Source of the DNA: Puccinia triticina
Lineage: Eukaryota > Basidiomycota > Pucciniomycetes > Pucciniales > Pucciniaceae
DNA: 64,000 bases
Assembly (NCBI RefSeq): GCF_026914185.1
Contig: NC_070569.1
Span: 992,001 to 1,056,000 of the forward strand
Direction: 5' to 3'
This document shows positions 46,560 to 58,420 of the stretch, piece by piece. The translations under genes were made by a program, and so were the position numbers. The notes below the pieces were generated by a model. That model had not been told where the DNA came from and ran no database searches. It saw nothing but the letters and a program-made list of their open reading frames with translations. Within the stretch, counting starts at the first letter, position 1, and each line of letters opens with the position of its first letter.

Positions 46560-47704
46560 GAAGAGGCTGAGATCTCAATCCAACCAGCATCCATATACCA
46601 TTCCCCACCTTGAGTGAGGCAACCCATCATGTCGAAAATGCCTTGTTCCCTGCAATCCCCACAGGACCCTAACTCACTATGAGATTTCTTCAGCTGCTAC
46701 GACTGTGGCCTCTCACAACACTATGATCTACAGTGTGCTCCGATTTATGTTGCATGCTAAGCAAACAAATGATCATTTTTTAGTAGTTAGAGTAAGTGCC
46801 CAAATGAGAACACTTGCAGGGAAAGATGATGGCCGTATCACAACATCCTAAATATTTTAATGTACATACAACATGCATTGCCTGCATCCACATCTGGCCA
46901 GTCCTACAACCCCTCCTCACAGAAATATACCCAAAAAAACAAAGAGGTGGATTAGCAAGCAAGCAAGCGAAGAAATGGATTAGAGCGGATGATACATTTT
47001 GTTATACATGTGAGTTTGATGCATGCATGTGTGAGTGGAGAGCTAGGGTTTTTTAGATAGACAGCATGGACAAGAATGGTGGGTGGGAGAGAGGACATGA
47101 AGGTTGAGCAAAAGTGTATGGCCAAAAATGGAACGACGTCTCTTGTATGTTGGGCAGAGCAAGATAGGGCTGAATCTCCCGCCCGCCTAGGGCTAGCTAG
47201 AAAACGACGGCGAGCTTGTTGTGAGTGATGAGGAAGAAAGAGGGAGGGGGTCTAGGAAGAGAAAAGGCGGGCGCGGGGAGAAGATGTGAAGGATTCGGAT
47301 GGAGGGGGAGCGCGGCGCTGTCGGAAGGAAGGGGGAGGATGCGTGGTGCGGGAAGGATGGTGAATGGCAAGCAAGAGAGTCGTGGATAGTTCAAGTCGAT
47401 CGGGCGGCATGTCAAGCAAGAGACCTGTGCCTGTGTCTTGACCAGGCTCGAGAAGGAAGCTGGCGTGTTGAAGAATGTGTGATCTGACCGATCAGGTATA
47501 CCGGGGCGAGCGGGCGAGTTAGGCGGGTCTTCCAATGGTGTTGTGTAGAGGGAATATACGGACATCGTGGGTTATGGACATCGTCGGTCGGGGATCGCTC
47601 GCGGAAGAATCGGATGCTAAAACAAACGGGGGGTTGGCTGTCTCTGGCATCCACGGCTTCGAATTATGCTTCATTTTCTTTTTGATGTGTTTTGTTCAAT
47701 GATG
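46560..47704. other. Intergenic, no gene seen
   Basis: No supported frame or element. The right end must contain the 3' untranslated region of the minus-strand transporter gene. Purine-rich, GGAGGGGG-type sequence occupies 47220-47380. Confidence 0.4.
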
Positions 47705-50452
47705 TCAGATTTTGCGCTTGAGAAAGGCTCCCGGAAGGGAGAGATAACGACAGAAGAGACTCGACCAACGGGTTAAAAAGGGGACGTTCTCAGCAGTAAC
47801 GTTGGAGTCACGAGGAGCCGAAAGGAGATCATCCTCGTGCGGAGGAGGGAGGTCTCCCTTCTGGGGGTTGCGCTTGGACGCCTTGGAGTCAAGGTCGACG
47901 TTCTGCATGCAGAGAGCGCAGATCAAGCAGGGAAGGAGGGCCCAGACGCCGAGCCAGTTGAGGATGCGCTGGACGTCGACGTAGGCCTCGTTGATTTTGG
48001 TGCGCTTGTCGCCTTGGTACGTGAGTGCGAAGCGCAAGTCGCCGACGATCTTGGGGATGTTGCCCTGCTCTGAGGCCGGCAGACGTTCGGATAGCGCCGT
48101 CTCCAGCCGCGAGGTCCAGATCGAACCCGCAAGACTCGAGCCCACCGCCCCGCCGATCTGGGTGATCGTCAGGAAGACCGCCGTCGAGATGCCTACATCT
48201 TGGTGCGCAACCACCGCTTGCACTCCCAGCTGGGAGGCTAGCGTCGTGAAGCCGCCCCCAAAGCCCCCAATGACTTGCGAAATCACGATCTCTATCATCG
48301 GATTGTCCAGCTTGCGGCTTCGGACCATCAGCAGTGTCCCCACAGCATGTAACAATATCCCGACAACCTTTGACAGTCACCTTGGTTAGAATGCTGTGAT
48401 CAGACATCAAGATCAGCTAGCTAAGATGGACTCACCAGCCAGATCTTGTATCGCCGTGTCCATTTGACGAGCAATCCGCAGATGATGGCCGAGACACAGG
48501 CCGTGAAAAGGTAGGACCGCTCGACGTACTGTGCGTCCCGGGCAGACAGGAACCTGGCCACCTAAGAAAAATCACAGCTCAGCGGCCAAAACCTTCTTCA
48601 GCCGTAAATGTCTCAAACATGTGAGTACAGGGCGAAACCGTACCTGCAGAAAGCTGGTGAAGTAGCTCTCATACGTAAATTGACAAATGAAGTGCCAGAA
48701 GCACACCGCCGAACCCAAGAGGACCGTGCGTTGTTCAACTAGCCGTGGAGGGATAACCGGGAACTTGGCAAACTTGTTCTCGTAGATTCCAAAACAAACC
48801 AAAACGATGACCCCGACGATGAAGAACGAACATCTTGTGACTGGAATCGGCAAGATTTGACGTCAAGTTAGTTGCTTCAGATCTAGGGTGAGCTACCACG
48901 TTAGCAGATGAGAAGACAGACGGACCAGTGAACCAGCTGACGCCGGGTTCTTTCACCGACCAAGTGAGCGGTAACAGGAGCAGGCCGAAGCCCAGAGTCA
49001 ACAAGACGAGCCCGACAGAGTCGAGTTGTTCCCAGGCCTCTGACCAGAGACTAGTAGACGAAGAGCGGGAGTTGTAGAGGATCGTATTAGGAGAGTTAGG
49101 GGGACTCCAAAGGCCCCCGGGTTGGTCCTCCTGGTCGAGATCGGAAGTGGGCAGGGCGATCCTTCGGGCAGGCGGGCCGGCTTCACTGTTGAGCTTGCGC
49201 CACTCCATCCACAAGACGAGCACGAGCCAGCTGGCGCAGAGCGGGACCGCAAGCCCGAAGACGAGGTAGATCGTCCGGTAGCCGAAGGCGCCCTTGGACA
49301 GGAACCAGGAGCCGACGACGGGCCCGATCCAGGTCGTGAATATCCACGGCGAGGTGATCGTCGAGGTCAGCAATGCCCGCGAGGTCAGCGAGGATGTGTC
49401 GGCTACAATTATCATCTGTGATAGCTGCAGGCCTTGCGAGCCTAGGGCCGCCGCTGTTCTGCCGAACCCGTACTGGATCACCCCCGTGGATGAGGCCGTG
49501 AGGATGGCGCCTGAAGAGTGAGCTCTGGTTAGTATACCATAAGAAAGTAGACCCGAAAGTTGCCAATGAACACTCGCCTATTAGGTAGAGAATAATCGCC
49601 ACTAGGACGCCCTCAGCCCGACCAAAGACATCCATAATCTTGCTCATGGGCGGCTTCCCAACGGCAAAAGCTATCTGGAAAAGTGATAGAGACCCGGCAA
49701 AAAAAAACCCACGGCGGTGGTATGTCAGAGTCAAGACTCCACCACATGTGTTGGGAGATGGAAGCGCACATTGGTCATGATTCCTACGGTCGCAAGCGAG
49801 CTGTGGTGGCCGAAGAGGCTCAGGAAGTACGGCTCGATGAGCGGCAGCGAGTTATTTTCGGTGGAGGTGATTGTCGAGAGGATGTACATCCTGGATCGCG
49901 GCGGGAGAGGGTCAGATAAAGTCAGTACACTAGCATCCACATGGTTGGTGAGGGGTCGGGCATCTCGGGATTTTGATTATGGCCCCTGCAACGACCCATG
50001 GGGGTGTATGCGCATATATCCGGCGCAGAGTACATGTGTCTGCTGTAATGGTCAAGAGGGGTTTTCTGGAGCCCAGAGCGAGGGCGGCTGATATGGCCCC
50101 CGATGGCCGGGCCGGACGTGGAGGGAAGCAGAGGAGGAGGGATTGAGTGCGAGACGGCTTACGCAATGTAGATCGACCGGACGCCCCAGCGACTGGAGCG
50201 GGCACGGAGCCGCTCGATGATGGCCTCCATCTTGAGGACGCCGAACTGCTTGGGACTGCTCTTCTCGGCCGGGTCTGTGTGTGGATGGACATGGTTTAGT
50301 GGATGGCCGTCGTCGTCCAGGCCGGTGTACTCGAGCCGCTGCTGGCCCGCGCGGCGTCTCGAGCCGCCCACAGCCGTCTCTCGTCGCTCGGCATCGTCTT
50401 CGCCCTCGTACATGGTGCGACTCGCTGGAGCTGGCTTGGTGCTGGTTTCCAT
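47705..50452 (-). CDS. MFS siderophore-iron transporter (ARN/SIT type)
   Basis: Seven exons: 50452-50163, 49890-49770, 49674-49578, 49510-48926, 48840-48644, 48561-48436, 48367-47705; 692 residues if the first in-frame ATG (50452) is used. The open frame runs further upstream without an ATG, so an extra 5' exon is possible. Plasma-membrane uptake of ferric siderophores by proton symport, with 14 expected helices. Family marks: MYILSTITSTENNSLPLIEP (helix 1), FGRAEGVLVAIILYLIG, LQLSQMIIVADTSSLTSRAL, QFTYESYFTSFLQ, and the C-terminal half with GGFGGGFTTLASQLGVQAVV and DVGISTAVFLTITQIGGAVG. The N-terminus is an acidic/basic cytosolic tail. The intron after exon 3 begins with GC (GCGAGT), one of two GC-AG introns in the window. 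It is divergent from the Pro-rich secreted protein and 7 kb from the multicopper oxidase. Confidence 0.93.
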
Positions 50453-51642
50453 CGGGCTTGGGATCTCGGGTTCGTGTTGGGTGGTGGTTGGGGACGGCGG
50501 CTCAGGAGATGCTTGGGGACGGCGAGGGCTTGTTTCAAGGGTCGTGCAGATTGGCTCAGGCGCAGGCGGGCGGGTCGTGACGGGTTTGCATCGGCAGACA
50601 GTCTCGGGAGTTGCTGGGTCTCCTGATGCGAGTGCTGTGCAATCCCGGATATTGACCCGGCCGAGATCACACTGGCTCGGGGACTCCGAAACACCCAGCT
50701 CCGAAACCTTGTCGATTTCGGGTTCCACTCCCTTTGTTTCAGGGGACCGCCCAATTCGCGCCTCCACCCTCGGACTTAGCTAAGTTTGGGGACCGCCGCC
50801 CCGCCGAGCGAGCTCTGATCAAGAGCGGCGCCCGGGCTACGGCGGTGTTTGATCATACGGTTCTTGCACTAGAGTCTAGGACTCTAGACTGGACCTCCAA
50901 CTCGTTCCATCCGAGTCAGAGATGCATGTACACATATTTCCTCCCGATTCGAGAAGAGCACCCGACCGCGTCCCTGCGACATATTTACATACCAGCCTGG
51001 AAAATCTGAATCCTTCCTTTCCACGGATGAGAAGGCCTCGTTGGCGCTTGAGCCAAGTACCAATGAAACACATGCCGAGACGAATCACTGCCGGGAATCC
51101 AGACTCAGAGAACGCGACAAGAGCTGGGACAAACTGCTATCACCGGTCACCAACCAGGTCATTCAAAGAAAGATGCCGGGCAGGCACATTCGGCCAGCAG
51201 CCGATTGGAACACGCCATAATATGCACCAGGAGGGTCTGCGAGCCCTTTCATCGGGCCCGACTTCACAAGTGGAATGCAGACTAGCGCATAGTCCACCAC
51301 CGCTGCAATGTCAAGAAACATATAAGGGGTGAATTACGGAAACGTCTCAGGATTCGTCCGAGAGAAGTACCGGCTGCAGGTTCTATGTCGCAGGAATGGC
51401 CGGGTGCTCTTATGAAACCAGTACAGGGCCGGACAGTATCTCCTGCTCTCCCTGCAAGTGGAACTTGCGTAGCACGGCGGCGTTGTTCACCCGATTCATC
51501 AATGAAAGATGACCCACGACGAGTCAGGCTCATAAAAGACGACGGACAGTCGGGCAGGACTCTGCATCGCCCCTTCTGCACCGTCGGCTTTCATCAGCTC
51601 TTCAACCCACTTCAACCAAGTCTCACAGTTCTAATCGAAACA
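50453..51642. promoter_or_regulatory. Divergent intergenic region between transporter and Pro-rich protein
   Basis: About 1.2 kb between two divergent genes. A CATAAAAGA sequence at about 51531, some 110 bp before the ATG at 51643, is a possible TATA-like element for the plus-strand gene. The 50453-50760 part may still be coding for the transporter N-terminus. No iron-response GATA cluster was established by eye. Confidence 0.4.
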
Positions 51643-52749
51643 ATGAAGCTTTCTACCTCCATGCTCATCGTCCTCGCCGTCCAACTGTCTTGCTTGTATC
51701 CCGGTCTGAGTGCTGCCTGGGGTCTGAAATATTGGTTTAGCTGCTTCGACCGGGCAGGTACTGTGGATCGTTCAGCTCTCAAATGTGTGGCTAGACACCC
51801 GACTGATCAAGTTTTACTTTGCACTTGAAGATTCATTGCCGCCTACTTCTCCTGCAAGACCTCATGTGTACCCGCCGTCGAGACCCCACAGCATACCAAG
51901 TACGTCGTACTTCTCTCCACCGATTCATCCTGGTTCGGATCTAACATTTGTACACCGTTCTGTGACAATAACAGCTCACGCGTACGGTCAGCCTGGTGGT
52001 GAGTAACGGTCCTCAGGAGATCTATGTGTTCAGTTCCATCCCTATGGATTTTCCGCAACCTGACTAATAAACCTTATCTTCAATAAAAATCTATCAGTAC
52101 ATACAGGAGTCTCATCTTCCTCTGTGCCCACCCCGCCTACCCAATCCGCGGGGTATCATCCTTACGCCGGATACGCGGGGTATCCTCCTTCCCGTCCAGA
52201 TTCGCACCCGGTGCACACACAGCCACAGGCAGGAGCAGGAGCAGCACATGGTTTGTGTTTTGAGATTTGTTTCTTTTCATCAACACCTGCACAAGCTCCG
52301 GGTTGATCAATGAATTTTACTTTTGATTCATGTTTACTAGCTCAGAATCCAGCAGATCGTTGGCGCCGACCCAATCCCCAGGACCAGGTCTATCCACCGC
52401 AACCACTTGATTCCAATCAAAAATTCGGAATTTACCCACTGCCAGCATCAGACCCCAGATACGGTAAATTTCAGATTTTTCCTCTCCTTGACAACTTTAT
52501 GGATCATGAAAAAGCTAAATTTTTTTGTCTTGTTCCAATGATTAGGGGATGGGAAGGCTCAAAGGGGTACGTACTCTCTCCCATTATCAGTGTTCATGTG
52601 TTTTGATCTAATGGCCATGCCCTCTTGTCTTTGCCATTTCCTAACCCACCTCAGGAAGTAACGCAGAATGTGTGTTCTTCATTCTCTTCTACATCCTCAC
52701 TGTGGAGAGTAGCTCGAAGCTGATAAATACCTGCGCTAAAATTTCTTAA
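51643..52749 (+). CDS. Pro-rich small secreted protein, all introns in phase 1
   Basis: Six exons: 51643-51757, 51831-51998, 52098-52250, 52341-52463, 52546-52566, 52655-52749; 224 residues. The start MKLSTSMLIVLAVQLSCLYP is a signal peptide, cleaved probably after LSA. The mature protein is rich in Pro, Ser, Tyr and Gly: PPTSPARPHVYPPSRPHSIP, then YHPYAGYAGYPPSRP, and a Gln/Pro region QDQVYPPQPLDSNQ. All five introns interrupt the codon after its first base, as expected if exons arose by duplication or can be skipped without breaking the frame. The 21-nt exon 5 is the least certain. Two Cys flank the N-terminal segment and two lie near the C-terminus. No known domain was recognised. Candidate cell-wall or effector protein, by inference. 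Confidence 0.65.
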
Positions 52750-53575
52750 CAGTGTCACTCGCATCTCATAGATATATTTCGTCACAACGAAAGGACATCT
52801 AAAAAGGAAACCTCAGTTCCTGATGCAAGAGTAGCTTATTTTTTTAACTCTCTGACGTGTCCCTTCTTATTAAATCATGGCCATCAATTTTGATCTTCTC
52901 ACATTGTGAATATTGCGCAAAAGTTTCATTTATCACACCACATCATATGATCCCTTATCATACTAGTTTGAGCTCTGTTATTCAACCCAAGTCGCGTTCA
53001 TTATATATTTCTCACTCAGTCAATTATAGGATTTGTCGCATTGAGCCATTCATTTTATTTTTGGTTCAACTGATGGCATCTGAATTTCTTATTACTCACA
53101 TATTCCCTTTCGTATCTTTGCAACTTACCCAGTCAGAAATACTACTTACAGTCAGAACTCATGAATACTCCTTCATCTGTTTTTCTGATTCATCCCATTC
53201 GGCTACGTGATGGGCACCTGGGCCCTGCGTTCCAAAATGGCCGCGCCATAACAGCCTTCGTAGCCTCCAATCTCGACTGTCGACGGCAGCCTAATTGCCA
53301 TTTGGACATGTTGGGTCCAGGTCATTAGCCCGGCCGCAGTCGGATCCCTCCTCCTTGGCCAGGCCCTTGATCTGGGCAGGGAAACAACCATTCTTCTAGA
53401 ATTTGGGCTGCCTCTGGAATCACCGGAGGAGCTTCTCGCGCAGACAAGCTTTCACTCAATGGGAGTCAGCCTCCCCTGCGCGGGTGTGTGGCGCCAAAAA
53501 ATCAATCAGCAAAGTTTTCAGAGTGAACCTGAAGCGGTGGGAGTAGCAAAAGCTGGGGGCTGAAGCAGCAAGCGG
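52750..53575. other. No gene seen
   Basis: AT-rich to 53200, then a GC-richer segment (53200-53560) with open frames on both strands but no signature. Possibly old transposon sequence adjoining the LTR-like repeat. Confidence 0.4.
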
Positions 53576-54480
53576 TGTGGTGATTTATATGGGTATGCAT
53601 TGACGGAATGTCCACTTGGCAATATTGTGAAGTCCCCCGTTCCCGGATATGGTAACCCTTACCATATCTCTACCTAAGGTAATAGCCGCTGGCTATCTTC
53701 TCTCTTATCCGACCGCTCTCGGTCTACTACTTCCTTCTCTTGTTACCTGCTCTCAACATCTCCGTCTTCCTACCTCGTATACTTGTATGCCGCTCTCGGC
53801 CATATTCCCATTATCTAAGACTCGGCCGCTCTCGGCCTCTCTATATTGTCATCGCCGCTTGCGGCTATCTTGTAGATCCTCACCACCTTATACATCTCTA
53901 GTCCTGTAATTAGATTTCCTAACTCGGACTGACTTCTCCAAGTCCGTCCTCGTACTTTGCGGGAGCCCCATCAGATGGGACTCATCACTCCCTTCCCTTA
54001 TTCTCGTCGAGCCGTCTCCTCTCTATTGTTCTCCTAAAACATAAATAGCCCTTTGGCTCCCCGCAATGATTCCCTTTGCTCGTACCTTTCCAGCACCTGA
54101 AACCGGTGAGCATCACATAAATATTTCTGTGAGTCAATTTTTCTCTTATCTTATCTTTCCGTCCCCTAAAAGACTCCCATAGACTAGAGAAACTCAAACA
54201 CTCACACTGAACTTCCCTTGAACAAAACAAAACCCTCAGAACAACCTTAAAACCACAACCCTCTAAACCACCCAGACTCAAACTCCCCTATATCCTCTAC
54301 TACTGGGGTTGCAAACCGGTAAGTTTCTCTTAAAAAGACTGATTCTCTTACAAATTCCCTTATCCCAATAACTATTTGAGGCCGCTTTCATAAGTAACAT
54401 ATATAATAATTATTTAGCAAAATAAACTTATATCATTATTATTCTACCGCTACTAGAACCACCAACAACCAATTAGATAC
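53576..54480 (+). repeat. LTR-like repeat, copy 3, with CCGCTCTCGG hairpins
   Basis: Begins TGTGGTGATTTATATGGGTA ... GAATGTCCAC, matching the starts at 11986 and 36557. Inside, 53680-53870 has five small hairpin-like motifs (CCGCTGGC, ACCGCTCTCGGT, GGCCGCTCTCGGCC, GCCGCTTGCGGC). The region has no coding sequence. The 3' boundary is not certain; a pyrimidine-rich segment continues to about 54320. Confidence 0.5.
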
Positions 54481-54769
54481 CGTTATAACATATCCAGAAA
54501 CATCCGATGTGGTGTTCTGTGCCTGTGTCAATGCCAAAAAGTATACAACAGAGGGTGGAGACAGTACAGTCATCATACAAGAGGAGGAGATAGTATCACA
54601 TCAACAGTTAGGCACATACAAACCAGGGGAGGATTTGTAGTAAGAAATAGTCTCAACCAGGAACAGAAGGTAAGAGTGTAAAGAAAGAAGGAAGGGAGGA
54701 AGGAACAGGAGGAAGAGGAGGAGAGGCCCAGACCCCCAGAATCCAGAATGGTCAAGGATAGTTGCATTC

Positions 54770-55260
54770 TATGCACCTGCTTGTTCAAGGGAGATTCTAT
54801 CAGGAGGCTGGGTTATTTGGAGGTGGAGTTAGAAGGTATCTAGCAAAGCCTGCACAGCATCTTTGGCTGGGGGCTGTGTATTTTTTGTTCAAGGAAGATT
54901 CTATCAGGAGGCTGTGTTATTTGGACGTGGAGTTAGAAGGTATCTAACACAGGCTGCACAGCATCTTTGGTTGGAGTTTTTGTATTTGTTTGTTCAGGGA
55001 AGAGCCTATCAGGAGGCTGTGTTGTTTGGAGGTGGAGTTAGAAGGTATCTATCAGGAGGCTGCTTTGTTTGGAGGAGGAGTTAGAAGGTATCTCACACAG
55101 CCTGCACAGTGTCTTTGGCTGGAGGCTGCGTATTTGTTTGTTTAAGGAGGAGCCTATCAGGAGGCTGTGTTGTTTGGAGGTGGAGATAGGGTGTATCTGG
55201 TCCAGCCTCCACAGAATCTGATGCTGGGGGCTGTGCATTTGTTTGTTAGTTTGTATATCA
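54770..55260. repeat. 105-bp tandem repeat
   Basis: Four to five copies of a unit of about 105 bp with the landmarks TATCAGGAGGCTG (about 54797, 54901, 55006, 55048 and 55154), GGAGTTAGAAGGTATCT and CCTGCACAGCATCTTTGGCT. One copy is shortened to about 43 bp. The frame on the minus strand (55038-55406) is a repeat artefact. Confidence 0.85.
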
Positions 55261-55439
55261 TAGATGTTTGGCTGTGGAGTTAAAGTGTATCTAGCACAGC
55301 AAAGTTGTGTTGTTTGTATTTGTGTCTGTGTAGAAAGGCTGTGTAGGTGAGAACCCCTGCAGCAGGAATCCCTCACAAGGAACTTCCTGCAGCAGAAATC
55401 CCTCATCCTCCAACATAAGAGGGGGGCCTCTCCCCACTA

Positions 55440-55680
55440 TAATTTTCCTTTTTTCCCATCAGCCTACAGAGGTTTGGTCACAAGCGGTTAGTTAGTTTAG
55501 TTAGAATCAGCCTACAGAGGTTTGGTCACTGTGGTTAGTTTTAGCTAGTAGCAGCCTAGGAAGGTCTGTTTATTGTGGTTATTGGTAGTGGAGTAGTGTA
55601 GAGAACTTTAGTGTGTGTTAAAAAAACAGTAGTAGAATCAACAACCAACCAACCAACCAACATCCAACATCCAACCCATA
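55440..55680. repeat. Short duplications and CCAA repeats
   Basis: CAGCCTACAGAGGTTTGGTC occurs twice 48 bp apart (about 55461 and 55509), with a diverged third form CAGCCTAGGAAGGTCTG at 55552. ACCAACCAACCAACC follows at 55640. No gene is associated. Confidence 0.6.
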
Positions 55681-57400
55681 TATATATATTTACTTTGTAA
55701 CAGATTATTATAACAACATAGTGTCAGCAATTTAACATCACAAATTTTTACAACATATATCAAACTTTATCACGCCCACCACATTAAACCAAGTTACAAA
55801 AGATTCACCACAACTATTGATGCAAGTGATCTAGGTCAGATAGAGATTACTATACAAAAGTAAGAGCTATCTTTGGAATCAGCCACACCATTTACATATT
55901 GATTACAAGACTCTTGCTTATTTGCATAGTACCATCAGAGGGGCAGGTCTTTCAAACCACCCGTAAATTGTAATAGGCTTTCAACTTATTCATGATTTAT
56001 CTCCCCCTCAACGGAACTTTGATTAACACTCATCCATCCCTTTTGGAGTCCCTACACCAAACAATGGACACACACATGGTCAATGAACAGGTCCAAGCAG
56101 CACAGATTGCCACCCAAGACAAAGCCATTCATAATCAACAACTTCTCAACCATCACAACCGCCGAGCTGACCATGAACCTTGACCCAAACCTGTCTCCAT
56201 CCGCCAGCCGGTGTAAGACTCAAAAGTGATTGTGAAACCCTTTTGCTGAATGGAGAAGGGGATGATGGAGGTGCAAACTCTGCCCTTCTATACTATCAGA
56301 TAACAAGACCCACCAAGCTAAGCTTGGAAAGTTTTAATCAAGTGATAGGTCTGGTCTAGTTCCAGATGAAGTTGTTTGATGACAGGTATGTGAAAGATGA
56401 GAGAGTTTGTGAGGAGTGGAAAGGGTGAAAGTTGACTTGATGTTTCCGGTAGGGGTTGAACACAGGTCCTCAAGGGAGTGATATAAGAAGTTGAGAGGAG
56501 TGTCTGGACTGAGAAGGGTATATGTCTCAGTCGGGAGTTGAACCAGGAACCGGGTAACTCGTGACAGGTGCGTGATATGCAACCAGGAGATATGAGAGTA
56601 TGAGAATATGAGAGTGAGCTCAGTGGTTATTGGAGACAAGAGGGATGATGTGGTATGTTATAAAAGTGTAAGGGTGATGATAATGGCTAATGGGTGATAT
56701 CTGTATAACTGGTGGGTACTGAACTGAGGGAAAAACAAACTGGGGGGAGAGAGCTCCTTATTATTATATAGACAAATGTGAGGGATTTTAGCTACAAGGG
56801 GGACCCTGAATGAGGGATTTTAGCTGGTGGGCTGCGTACAAGTGGTGTCAGAAGATACTAAATACAGGCAAAAAGTGGGGTGAGAAATGAAAGATGATGT
56901 CATACTATGCAAGGAGTGCATAAACAAAGCGGGGAGATGTCAAATACAGGGGTACCTCATGCAAGGGGGGCATGAGTGGTGTCAGACTAATGCAGGGAGT
57001 GCAGAAATGGGGTCAGAAGACTGCATGCAGCTGCAAGGGGTGCATAAATGAAGCAGGGACATGTCAAATACAGCAGAAATGGGGTTGGTCCCCTGCATAT
57101 TCAGTGGAGATAAGAGGGATAGAAAAGCGTATGTGTTTGGCTGGGGCTGAGTATGTGTATACCTGGGAAAGGTGACTTGAGGGGTGTGACAGGTTGATGA
57201 CTGGGGCTGGCTGTGTCCATGAGGGTCCAAGAGGGTGTAACTTCCAATCCAGCGGGGTTCCAGTGACGCTTCCAGTGGTGACTAGGGGTAAAATTGGCTG
57301 TAGAATCCAGTTATGAGGTCCCTTTGGTGGTATCTTGAGGCTTAGGGTGAGTAAATATATGTATGAGGAAAAACTTTTGATTTTTCACTTTTCCATCTAC
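55681..57400. other. No intact gene; likely 5' part of a retroelement
   Basis: Scattered open frames on both strands lack signatures. The segment 55990-56180 (+) reads like an untranslated or degenerate leader of the gag relic that follows. Repeated GGGGTGCATAAA/GGGAGTGCAGAAA phrases occur at 56900-57080. Confidence 0.35.
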
Positions 57401-57419
57401 CACACTGGACTTTGACTGC

Positions 57420-58420
57420 AAGGGCAATGTAGACGTATGGATAAAGAAAATCAAACATATGCTTACAGGCCGTGGCCAACCCAAAGAAAAGTGGGTGTTG
57501 ATGGTCGTAGGAAACTTGAAAGATAGTGTGGAAGCCTTTTGGTTCAATCTTGCCAGCAAAATAGACAAAAACTCAATCTCCTGGGAAACTCTTACTCGTA
57601 AGTTAAGAGAACAGTTGAACTACAGGCATAAGCAATATGATGCTTGATTAGAATTACAAGCTCTCAAGTATAACTTGGCAGAAGATTATATAAACCGCTT
57701 CAAATGATTGTCCATTAAACTTCCTGCCAACACAATAACTGACAATGACAAGATGTTTCTCTTTACTTACAACCTACCAGGACATCTCCGGCTGAAAGTA
57801 CTTGGCAATAAGTGTGAATTGTTGGACGACCAATGCCACTCTCTATGGGAACATGAGAGATTGGCAAAGAGTAATTTCTACCGTGGCTCATTGGTAGGAT
57901 ATACTAATCCTTGGAACTTACCCCCTAATCATCACCAACAACATACCAAAAGTAACCTCTTGTTCCCTAGTCAAAATTCTATGGCTCCAGCAGCACCCAT
58001 AGATCTGGACGCTGTTGACGTGAGTAAAGCCAATTGCTATAACTGCAACAAGATAGGGCACTTATCCAAGGATTCCTTGGAAAATCAAGTTCAACCCAAA
58101 ATTCAACCGCAATCCTCCTAAAAGTTCTTTAAATTTGATCAATCACAATCCGATCAGCGATCCCAGAACTTCCAAACCTGACAACCTCTTATTAATTGAA
58201 CCAGTCACAATGGGAGTTTTCTCAGCACTTGCGTGCAAGTGCCATCTCTGAACTCGGTTGTAGATTTGGTTAGATCTCATTTAGATTCTGGTTTGAAGGC
58301 AACATCAATATCTGACAGCTCTGTTTATGAAGCCAAGGGTCAAAAAACCGTAATTTCATATGTAATGAGGGTTTGTAGGCCCTTGCACTATAACTGTGCT
58401 GAAGTGAAACACTGGTAATA
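57420..58420 (+). pseudogene. Retrotransposon gag and protease relic
   Basis: A plus-strand gag reads WVLMVVGNLKDSVEAFWFNL, LTRKLREQLNYRHKQYDA, stop, LELQALKYNLAEDYINRF(K), stop, LSIKLPANTITDNDKMFL in one frame. Both stops are TGA. It ends in a degenerate zinc knuckle, CYNCNKIGHLSKDS, whose last Cys is replaced by Ser. Further on (58270-58330) a DSGLKATSISDSSV segment resembles a retropepsin DSG site. Not functional; different from families A-C by eye. Confidence 0.75.

Noticed and set aside
37229..50452. A complete siderophore biosynthesis cluster
   Set aside because: No NRPS, ornithine hydroxylase or acyltransferase is present between or beside the oxidase and transporter genes.
50453..50767. 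Start of the transporter at 50767
   Set aside because: The codon there is GTG, and no ATG precedes 50452 in frame. The upstream part may be untranslated or belong to an unseen exon.
51758..51794. A 37-bp intron ending at CTAG before 51795
   Set aside because: Too short for this genome's introns (about 50-100 bp). The acceptor at 51830 gives a 73-bp intron in the same phase.
51795..52006. Alternative Cys-containing reading of exon 2 of the Pro-rich gene
   Set aside because: It needs a splice phase not offered by the donor at 51758, and does not connect to later exons. The Pro-rich frame joins all six exons in phase 1.
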